Source of the DNA: an uncultured Acetobacteraceae bacterium
Lineage (GTDB): Bacteria; Pseudomonadota; Alphaproteobacteria; Acetobacterales; Acetobacteraceae
Direction of reading: 5' to 3'
Assembly: GCA_903907955.1 (NCBI GenBank)
Contig: CAIVPZ010000126.1
Location: 1-33,007, forward strand
DNA: 33,007 nucleotides
The notes under the pieces were generated by a model. The model was not told where the DNA came from. It worked only from the letters and a program-made list of their open reading frames with translations, and searched no databases. The position numbers and the translations under genes were made by a program. Positions 8,184 to 14,389 of this stretch are shown one piece after another (position 1 is the first letter of the stretch; the number at the start of each line of letters is the position of its first letter).

Positions 8184-8977
8184 GGCCGCACCGGCGGGGC
8201 TGCAGGGTGGACGTTACCGAGCATGAGGTTGACCCGGTTGGTCAGCTGATCGGCGGCGGCGCGGGCGCCGGCGTCCTGCAGCCAGTCGGCGAAGGTGTCC
8301 CGGGCCGGGCCTTCGAGCCCGCCGATCGTCTCCACCGCGGCGGCGACGTCGCCGGCGGCGAGTTCGGCGCTGGCCTCGGCCAGCCGGTGGCGGGTGTCGT
8401 CGACCGGCCGGGCGCTGCCGGCCAGTTGCTGCTCGGACCAGGTGAGCAGTTGTTTGACCACGGCGACCGGCGCGGAGTCCGGCCCGCTCCATCCCAGGCG
8501 GGCGGCACGGGCGGCGAAATCGCGGCTGACCCGCGCGGCTGGCGGCACGCCGATCGCGGCATACGGGCCGAGCTGGTCAAGCAGCTTGCCGATGTCGTCC
8601 GGCAGGCCGGTGACGGCGCGGGCGACGGCGAACGCAACGTTGAAAGGCTCTGCCCGGCGCAGCGCGGCGGTGAGGTCGGTGAGCGCGTAGATGCTCGACC
8701 AGTTGGCGAGCTTGATCTGGGTGGCGTCGGCCCGGCTGCGGGCAAGCAGCGCGAGGGCGGTGTCGATCTGGCGTTCCAGTGCGGCGACCTGGGGGGCCTC
8801 GGCGGCGACCCCGCTGCGGGTGGCGGCGAGGCGGGCGGCAGCCGGCGTGTGCAGGCCGACCAGGCCGAGCCCGCGATCCAACCAGAACGGCGCGCCGACG
8901 GCGATGGCGATGGCCAGGATGGCCAGCATGCGGGCAGGCAGCAGGCTGGGCGCGGGGGGAGAGGTGGCAGTGCTCAT
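8180..8977 (-). CDS. Membrane-anchored protein with mitofilin/Mic60-like C-terminal region (smaller of two)
   Basis: The 265-residue product has a short N-terminus, one membrane helix (about 14-33, ARMLAILAIAIAVGAPFWL), a short coiled coil (about 60-85, APQVAALERQIDTALALLAR), and a helical C-terminal region. The region follows the same motif order as the product at 5751-6770: LTAALRRAEPFNVAFAVARA, LGPYAAIGVPPAARVSRDFA, AELAAGDVAAAVETIGGLEG and FADWLQDAGARAAADQL. This 'GD-AAA...W-AR' ending is typical of alphaproteobacterial mitofilin-like proteins (COG4223). Two divergent copies in one cluster suggest a hetero-oligomer. It follows the ABC fusion gene by 64 bases and is coupled by a 4-base overlap to the small hairpin gene at 7842-8183. 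Confidence 0.65.
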   Translation of the reverse strand: MSTATSPPAPSLLPARMLAILAIAIAVGAPFWLDRGLGLVGLHTPAAARLAATRSGVAAEAPQVAALERQIDTALALLARSRADATQIKLANWSSIYALTDLTAALRRAEPFNVAFAVARAVTGLPDDIGKLLDQLGPYAAIGVPPAARVSRDFAARAARLGWSGPDSAPVAVVKQLLTWSEQQLAGSARPVDDTRHRLAEASAELAAGDVAAAVETIGGLEGPARDTFADWLQDAGARAAADQLTNRVNLMLGNVHPAAPPVRP

Positions 8978-9041
8978 GGCCTTGACTCCTGCGCTTCAGC
9001 GCCATTCGCGGGCCGGCCGGCCCGGCAGTGTGATGTCTGGT

Positions 9042-10652
9042 TCAAATCGTTGTCAGCACGGAAATGCCGGCGTGCACAAGCAACGCGATGATGACACCGA
9101 TAACAATCGCGTTGGCAACCGAATGGTTGACCGCCTGGCTGGAAGGCTTGGGGCCGAGCGCCACCACGATCGCCGCGATGCCGGCGAGCAGGGCGCTGAG
9201 CGCCGCCTTGCAGAACACCCAGACCATGCTGAACACCGGCCAGCCGTCGGGGGTCAGCACGTTCTTGAAATACAACGTCCGGAACAGCGCGCGGTACTGC
9301 GTCGGGAACACGATGTGCCAGGTTTCCTGCGCCGCCCAGGCGCCGAGCAGCAAAGCCAGCGCATGCAGCGCCAGCGAGCCGATCACGACGCTGCTGAGGA
9401 TGGCGGCGAACACATACGACCGGCCGGGCACTTTCAGGTTCGTCATCGCGCGGAACTGCTGGGTGAGCACGCGGTTGGCGACATCGGCGGCGATCACCGC
9501 GCTGTTGCGGGCGACGAACAGCAGCGTACAGATGAGCGGCAGCGCCACCCGGCATTGCACCGCGCCGAGGCCGATCACGGTCTCATCGTGCAGCATCGAC
9601 TTCAGCAGGCCGCCGTAGGAGTAGTAGTTGAAGCCGAACCAGATGGTGACGAATCCGGTAATGCCGGCGCCGGCGGCGATGTAGAGCAGCATGATCGGCG
9701 AGGCGCAGAGCAGCCAGAGATACTCGACGACGTAGCGCAGGAACCAGATCGTGGGGGACCGGCCGGGGCGCTCCAGCCCCCAGGACGGCGCCGTGGAGGG
9801 GGCCGCCGCCACCGGAGCGTCGAGGTGTTTGCCGCTGTCCAGCCCGGCTGCTTCCTCCAGCGCACGCTCGATCGCTTTCGCGCGTGGCGCCAGCGCGGTC
9901 AGGCGGGCGGCGCTGGGGTCCATGACCAGCACGTGGTCGGCCAGCGGCAGCAGTTCCTCATAGTGGTGCACGGCGATCAGCGCCGGCTTGCCCATGGTGC
10001 GGCAGAGGTCGCGGATCAGTTCGACCAGGCGGCGCGAGGAGATGATGTCGAGGCCGGAGTTGGGCTCGTCGAACAGCAGCACCGGCTGGTTGGACAGCAC
10101 GGTGCGGACGATGGCGAGGCGCTGGCGCTGGCCGCCGCTGCAGGCGCTGACGGCATGGCTGGGGTTGATGTCGGTCAGCATGCCGGCGAGCTGGTCGGAC
10201 AGGCCGGCGGTGCCGGGCGGCGCGTGGTCGAGGGCGATGCGCAGGTTGCCGCGGGCGTCTAGCTCGTCGAACAGGGCATAGTTCTGGAACACCACGCCGC
10301 CGACGCCGCCATGTTCGGTGGCGAGGTCGATCTCGCGGTCGCCGCAGGCCAGCCGGCCGGTGACGTCCCAATGGTCCGTCTCGGTCTCCAGCAGGCCGCC
10401 AAGCAGCAGCAGCAGGGTGGACTTGCCGCAGCCGCTGGGGCCGAGCAGCAACACCAGCTCGCCGGGGCCGACCCGCAGCGCGGCGTCCTGCAGCAGCGGC
10501 CGCCCGTCCGGGCGGACGATGTTCAGATGCTCGACGACCAGCGCATCGGCGTCACGGCGCAGCGGGCCGGAATAGCCCTCGCTGCGCAGCGGTCCCCCGC
10601 GGCGGCCGCGACCGAGCACGCCCGCCGGGCTTTCGTTCAGGTCAGACACCAT
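9042..10652 (-). CDS. ABC ATPase fused to an MlaE-like permease (lipid-transport type)
   Basis: The 536-residue product has an N-terminal ABC ATPase with Walker A GPSGCGKST (71-79), Q-loop VVFQNYALF (120-128), signature CSGGQRQR (171-178), Walker B VLLFDEP (191-197) and H-loop AVHH (227-230). After a linker (250-300) comes a five-helix permease (305-535). This resembles MlaE: 'VALPLICTLLFVARNSAVIA' (369-388) parallels MlaE's 'alPlvlt.lv.gr.gsaiaa.lg', followed by a Q-rich amphipathic segment and helices up to ALLVHAGISVL. MlaF and MlaE normally are separate proteins of a phospholipid transporter between the two membranes, so the fusion is unusual. The gene overlaps the upstream membrane-anchored gene by 11 bases, the position where an MlaD-like substrate-binding partner would be expected. 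Substrate unknown; lipid is inferred from the permease type. Confidence 0.78.
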   Translation of the reverse strand: MVSDLNESPAGVLGRGRRGGPLRSEGYSGPLRRDADALVVEHLNIVRPDGRPLLQDAALRVGPGELVLLLGPSGCGKSTLLLLLGGLLETETDHWDVTGRLACGDREIDLATEHGGVGGVVFQNYALFDELDARGNLRIALDHAPPGTAGLSDQLAGMLTDINPSHAVSACSGGQRQRLAIVRTVLSNQPVLLFDEPNSGLDIISSRRLVELIRDLCRTMGKPALIAVHHYEELLPLADHVLVMDPSAARLTALAPRAKAIERALEEAAGLDSGKHLDAPVAAAPSTAPSWGLERPGRSPTIWFLRYVVEYLWLLCASPIMLLYIAAGAGITGFVTIWFGFNYYSYGGLLKSMLHDETVIGLGAVQCRVALPLICTLLFVARNSAVIAADVANRVLTQQFRAMTNLKVPGRSYVFAAILSSVVIGSLALHALALLLGAWAAQETWHIVFPTQYRALFRTLYFKNVLTPDGWPVFSMVWVFCKAALSALLAGIAAIVVALGPKPSSQAVNHSVANAIVIGVIIALLVHAGISVLTTI

Positions 10653-11814
10653 TCGGGGCCAGCCGGTCGAGCACGTGCACCGCGGCGCGGTCCAGTTCGG
10701 TGATCTGGTCGCGCTGGGCCGGGCTCATGAACACCACCACCCGGTCGGGCCGTCCGTTGAAGACGGTGCGGATGACGGTCGCGGCGACCAGGTTCATGTC
10801 CGCGCTGCCATGCAGGCTGACCAGCAGGCGCGGCGCGCTGCGGGCAAGGTCGTTGGCACGTTCGGTCACCTCGGTGAGATAGGGGCGGAGCCGCGGGTCG
10901 AAGGCCATTTCGCCGATCAGCCCGGACAGCTCCTTGCTGCGGGCGAACCGGCCGACCAGCACGGTCTGGAACACCTTCAGGAAATCGACGGTCACCGGGC
11001 TGTCCATCAGTTCCATGACGGCGTGCTCGGGCACGCCGCGATCGCGGATGTTGATGATGGCCTCGCGCAGTGCGTCCTCGACCGGCTGCATGTCCCACGG
11101 GCGTTCGCTGAACGGGTTGAGCAGCGGCAGCGCGTTGGACCGCAGCATGCGCATCGGCACGGCGCGGAAATGCCGCTCGACGATCGGGCGGATGTCGCGC
11201 GCGATGACGTCGCGCAGGATCGGCTCATAACTGTGCATCAGCGCCTGCCAGGCGCCGGTGACCTGCTCGACCTGCCAGGCTTCCTGCATGCAGGATTGCA
11301 GCACGGCGACGAAGCGGTCGCGGTAGGCGGCGTTGAACTCGGGGGAGCGGAGGATGTTGCCGGCGGCGCTGGAGACGGCGACCACCAGGGCGGAGGACTG
11401 CTCGCTCAGGCCCTGCCGTTCGGCGGGCGAGGCGAGCAGCCACAGCAGCCGCGGGTCGGCGGGCAGCGAAACCGGTTCGGTGGCGATGCCGATCAGCCGG
11501 TCGAGCGGGTTGTAGAGACCGACGCGGATGATCCCGCCGGGCGCCATCTCGGCATTGCCGAAACGCACCGCGGTGCCATCTTCCCGCAGCGCGAACACCG
11601 CTGTGGTCAGGCTGGCCGCGCCGGGCCTGGGGTCGGCCAGCCGGACCGCGGCAGCATTTTCGTCCAGGCTGCCCGGCAGCGACGACCAGCCGATGGCCAC
11701 CAGCAGCGCCAGCACGCCCGCGCTTGTGAACCAGGCATGCGTCGGGCGCTGCGGGCGGCGGCCGGAGGCGAAGCCACGCGAGGCGCTGCGGAGGATCGAG
11801 CGCAGGGCATCCAT
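10642..11814 (-). CDS. Single-pass membrane protein with large periplasmic domain; possible partner of the ABC fusion
   Basis: I place the start at the ATG at 11812-11814 (MDALRSILRSASRGF), giving 390 residues. An open frame runs on to 12111, but its added N-terminus is Arg/Gly/Pro-rich and unlike a protein. There is a basic N-terminus, one membrane helix (about 28-46, AWFTSAGVLALLVAIGW), then about 340 residues outside. Around 80-130 there are likely beta strands (TTAVFALREDGTAVRF, IIRVGLYNPLDRLIG), followed by a long helical part. That order (anchor, beta domain, helices) recalls MCE proteins such as MlaD, but I do not see a convincing MCE motif. It is the first gene of the cluster and overlaps the ABC fusion gene by 11 bases, so it is probably part of the same complex. 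Confidence 0.7.
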   Translation of the reverse strand: MDALRSILRSASRGFASGRRPQRPTHAWFTSAGVLALLVAIGWSSLPGSLDENAAAVRLADPRPGAASLTTAVFALREDGTAVRFGNAEMAPGGIIRVGLYNPLDRLIGIATEPVSLPADPRLLWLLASPAERQGLSEQSSALVVAVSSAAGNILRSPEFNAAYRDRFVAVLQSCMQEAWQVEQVTGAWQALMHSYEPILRDVIARDIRPIVERHFRAVPMRMLRSNALPLLNPFSERPWDMQPVEDALREAIINIRDRGVPEHAVMELMDSPVTVDFLKVFQTVLVGRFARSKELSGLIGEMAFDPRLRPYLTEVTERANDLARSAPRLLVSLHGSADMNLVAATVIRTVFNGRPDRVVVFMSPAQRDQITELDRAAVHVLDRLAPNGV

Positions 11815-12209
11815 CGGATCGGGCAGAGGAACCCCCAGGAGTTCAGTTTTTGCCGGTCGCAGCCGCACGGCGGGCAGACGGACGGAGTCGCTGTTGCCGC
11901 AGGGACGGCGAGTCGGCGGGTGGTTATCTCTCCATGCCGGACGGAAATACAAGCTTGTGATCGCGGCGACGTTGCCTGCGACGCAACCGGACTGCCGGGC
12001 GAGGGCGCTGGTGCGTCCTGCGGTGCAGGCGTTCCGTCCCCGCCCGCCAAGGGCGCCGGAGTTGCTCCCCCCGTGTCGCCCCGCGCCGGCAGGCCGATGC
12101 TGATCCGTCACAAACTGAGTGCTTTGTTTCAGATCGGTTTCATAGGATTATGCCCGGTGGGCAGGAAACGCAGCGGCGCGCTGAAATGCGCATCGGGCGT
12201 CGTGAAGCC
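11815..12209. other. Gene-free divergent region
   Basis: About 400 bases between the start of the minus-strand cluster and the plus-strand promoter at 12210 hold no gene I can support. The open frames on both strands here have unbalanced, Arg/Pro-rich translations. The region must carry the promoter of the cluster. Confidence 0.6.
11923..11952 (-). promoter_or_regulatory. Possible promoter of the minus-strand envelope cluster
   Basis: On the minus strand TTGTAT (11952-11947) and GATAAC (11928-11923) are 18 bases apart, 108 bases before the chosen ATG at 11814. The -35 match is poor (TTG only) and the -10 matches at 4 of 6 bases, so this is a candidate only. Confidence 0.25.
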
Positions 12210-12239
12210 TTTACACCTGTTGGTTCGCGCACCTATAAG
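12210..12239 (+). promoter_or_regulatory. Sigma70-like promoter
   Basis: TTTACA (12210-12215) and TATAAG (12234-12239) are separated by 18 bases, 5 of 6 matches each to the consensus. Transcription would begin near 12246, which leaves a leader of about 25 bases for a start at 12272. Confidence 0.6.
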
Positions 12240-12271
12240 CGCCGCATGATTTGCAGCGCGAGGGTTTGACG

Positions 12272-12724
12272 TTGACCGTCGAGGACGATGGCTCCAGGCG
12301 TCCGGGTAGCGACTCGCTTCGGCGCTACACGGACCTGGTCAAGCTAGCCGGCATGAAGACCAAGTACATCGATCGGGCGCAGGAACTGCGCCTGCTTGAG
12401 CAGGGTGTCATGAGTTTCAACATGGCGCTGGAGGAGGCTCGCACCACGTTGCGGAAGGTGGCCGCGGAAAACGGCTACGTTTTCGAATCCGAGGAATCGC
12501 GTCGGGTGGAACAGCTCATGAGCCGGCATGCCGGCAAGAGCGGTTCCATATCGCGGGAACAGTTCGAGAATACTGCGCAGATTCTGCGCGACTTCTCCGA
12601 AAAGAGCATCGGCGAGGAGGAGGCCCGGCGCCAGCTCAAGCGACTGATGCTTGAGCACGGCTGGCGGCCGCGTCGCGCCGGGCTGAGATGGTCGCGGGGT
12701 TGGTTCGAGCAGGTCAAGATCTGA
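12272..12724 (+). CDS. Unknown helical cytoplasmic protein
   Basis: The product is about 150 residues, charged and mostly helical, with no signal or membrane helix. Recognisable stretches are YTDLVKLAGMKTKYIDRAQE, ESRRVEQLMSRHAGKSG and SIGEEEARRQLKRLMLEHGW, with a basic/aromatic tail. I prefer TTG at 12272: a ribosome site (gaggg, 12260-12264) lies 7 bases upstream and the start of transcription would be near 12246. TTG at 12251 would be almost leaderless, and ATG at 12353 would give a shorter protein. The coding signal is strong but the family is not known to me. It is divergent from the envelope cluster and 46 bases upstream of a membrane protein gene on the same strand. Confidence 0.7.
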   Translation: MTVEDDGSRRPGSDSLRRYTDLVKLAGMKTKYIDRAQELRLLEQGVMSFNMALEEARTTLRKVAAENGYVFESEESRRVEQLMSRHAGKSGSISREQFENTAQILRDFSEKSIGEEEARRQLKRLMLEHGWRPRRAGLRWSRGWFEQVKI

Positions 12725-12770
12725 GCGCGCCGCGCCGGGGCGGGCTGCGGATTTTGCCGACGAGGCGCGC

Positions 12771-13451
12771 ATGGATGTAATCGATCTGCTCGGCAATGTC
12801 GGGCGTGTACTGCTGAGCGGCCTGATCGTCGCCTTGCCCCTGGTGGTGTGGCAATGGGTGGTGCTGAGCGCCCGGCATTGGCGCGGCACCTTCGGCCTGC
12901 TCGACCCCACGCTGATCGCCGGCGCCATGATCGGCTTTGCCGCGCTCGCCGTGGTGATCCCGGTCGGCTCGCTGCGCTTCGAGGCGGTGGTCGCTCCGGG
13001 CGGCGTGTGGGATCTGTCGGTGGTGGGCTTCCTGCACCGCGCCTTTGCGATGGCGTCGCGCGGCCTGCCGGCGATGGCGGAACTTCTGCACTATGATGAC
13101 GCCGAGCGGGACCTGCGCGTGTGGCTGTCGCTGGCCTGCTCGATCTGGCTGCTGCGTCTGGCGGCCGGGCTGATCAGCGTCAGCGTGGCGCGCGCCGGGC
13201 CGTTCCTGCTTTGCGAAATCGCCACCTTCGCGCTGTCGGCCTATGGCTCGTTCTATGCGGGGCTGCTGCTGATCTGGCTGTTCAATCAGCTGAACGTCTG
13301 GTGGCTGCTGCTGCTGCTCGCCCTGCTGCAGGATTTCCGCAACAACGACCCGCCCTGGCTCGCGCGGCTGACTGCCGCGACCGGGTCGTTCGCGCTCTAT
13401 GCCCAGGCGCGTGCGCCGGTGGAGCGCAAGCACAAGGCCCACGGGCACTGA
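12771..13451 (+). CDS. Multi-spanning membrane protein of unknown function
   Basis: The 226-residue product has about five hydrophobic helices (about 10-33, 45-66, 120-142, 148-165 and 170-190), a short polar loop with HYDDAERDL, and a basic His/Lys tail ending KHKAHGH. There is no signal peptide and no family I can name. It is probably in one operon with the gene at 12272-12724, since 46 bases separate them, there is no promoter in between, and a strong stem follows the stop. Confidence 0.75.
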   Translation: MDVIDLLGNVGRVLLSGLIVALPLVVWQWVVLSARHWRGTFGLLDPTLIAGAMIGFAALAVVIPVGSLRFEAVVAPGGVWDLSVVGFLHRAFAMASRGLPAMAELLHYDDAERDLRVWLSLACSIWLLRLAAGLISVSVARAGPFLLCEIATFALSAYGSFYAGLLLIWLFNQLNVWWLLLLLALLQDFRNNDPPWLARLTAATGSFALYAQARAPVERKHKAHGH

Positions 13452-13460
13452 ATCGGCTGC

Positions 13461-13490
13461 CGTCCTGATCAGGCTTGCCTGATCAGGACG
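13461..13490. terminator. Perfect 14-bp stem after the membrane protein gene
   Basis: Arms cgtcctgatcaggc (13461-13474) and gcctgatcaggacg (13477-13490) are exact complements with a 2-base loop. The stem begins 9 bases after the stop at 13451. There is no T-run. The tiny loop also permits a cruciform or a dimeric protein-binding site (the half-site ctgatcag is itself a palindrome). Confidence 0.6.
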
Positions 13491-13562
13491 ACGCGGCAGG
13501 GCATCGTGTCTGCGTGATCCCATCGGTGGATTCCCCTGGGCGCCAGGATAGACGGAAAGAAG

Positions 13563-13653
13563 GTCCAGGGCGCTGCCCTGGACCCGCAAGCGGGCAGTGG
13601 CCCCCTTGACCCCGTTTGATAAGAAATCTTTGGGTTCCAAGGGCCTATGGCCC
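13563..13653. repeat. Palindromic intergenic repeat, copy B
   Basis: The same elements occur in the same order as at 5662-5740: hairpin ccagggcgctgccctgg (13565-13581), a GC-rich second part with ggcagtggccccc, then gaccccgtt, taagaaa and ttgggttcc. It continues with another small stem gggcc-tat-ggccc (13641-13653). It lies between the convergent ends of the genes at 12771-13451 and 13676-14317. Confidence 0.8.
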
Positions 13654-13675
13654 TGCCCCGATAGGATGACCCAGG

Positions 13676-14317
13676 CTACCGCGCCGCGAAGGCCAGCCGC
13701 TTCAGTTCGGCCAGGAACCGCTCAGTGGCTACCTCCGGCGGCCAGGGCCGCCAGGGCTCGCCGCCGTAGCGCGCCAGCAGCGGATCGGCGGGGCGCACCG
13801 GGGCGCGGATGCCCAGCGTCTCGCGCACTTCCGCCCGGGTCCAGCCGGCCACGAACACCGCCTCGGCCGCCGCCGCCGCCACGTCCGCGATCTTGTGGGC
13901 GCGCTGTTCCGCCGCATTCCAGGGCGGCAGGGCGTAGCGCAGCGCGATCGCCGCCGCCAGCCGCCGCGCCAGTTCGGCGAAGGCCGGGCCGAGAAACGGC
14001 TTCAGCGGCGAAATGCAGTCGAAATTTATCAGCCCCTCGTCGGCATCATGCAGCAGTTCGCGCAACTGCTGCCCCGGGGTCAGCCGCGCCTTAGCGCGCC
14101 GCAGCTCCAGTACCGCCAGCGAGTGCTGCGCCACCGACAGCGGCGCGCCCGGCCACACCGAATGCCCCCCCCAGCGAAAGGTGCGCGCCAGCCCGAGCGC
14201 CAGGTCCTCGTCGGTCCAGTCGAACGGCGTCGGCGCGATCAGGTCCAGCCGCCGCCCGCTGGGCAGACGGACCCAGGCACGCTCGGGGACACAGTCGGGC
14301 GGCGGTGGTCGCGTCAT
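13676..14317 (-). CDS. HD-domain phosphohydrolase (YfbR-like)
   Basis: The 213-residue product carries the metal-binding HD layout: 'LARTFRWGGHS' near 44-53, histidine in SVAQHSLAVL (H65), the His-Asp pair in LLHDADEGL (H90, D91), and a later aspartate in HKIADVAAAAAE (D145). The order 'GGHs...SVAQHS...LLHDA.E...-PLK' is typical of the YfbR-like HD family, which includes 5'-nucleotidases acting on deoxynucleoside monophosphates. The exact substrate here is not shown. The second part is Ala/Arg-rich and less conserved. It is probably transcribed alone or after the ABC exporter gene, which ends 72 bases upstream. Confidence 0.82.
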   Translation of the reverse strand: MTRPPPPDCVPERAWVRLPSGRRLDLIAPTPFDWTDEDLALGLARTFRWGGHSVWPGAPLSVAQHSLAVLELRRAKARLTPGQQLRELLHDADEGLINFDCISPLKPFLGPAFAELARRLAAAIALRYALPPWNAAEQRAHKIADVAAAAAEAVFVAGWTRAEVRETLGIRAPVRPADPLLARYGGEPWRPWPPEVATERFLAELKRLAFAAR

Positions 14318-14389
14318 GCGCGCGATACTGGACCGAAGCCGCGCCGGATAGAACCGCGCCGGCGCGGCGCAGCCCGTCCCCTGCGGCCG

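Noticed and set aside
10642-11814. Calling the leading protein of the cluster MlaD/MCE
   Set aside because: The layout is suggestive, but I do not see the MCE glycine/proline motif, so I left it unassigned.
11815-12111. N-terminal extension of the periplasmic protein gene
   Set aside because: The added residues are Arg/Gly/Pro-rich and would put about 100 residues before a normal membrane anchor. The inner ATG at 11814 is better.
10675-12249. Plus-strand open frame of 524 codons
   Set aside because: It is antisense to the membrane-anchored gene of the envelope cluster and reads as low-complexity His/Gln/Gly sequence.
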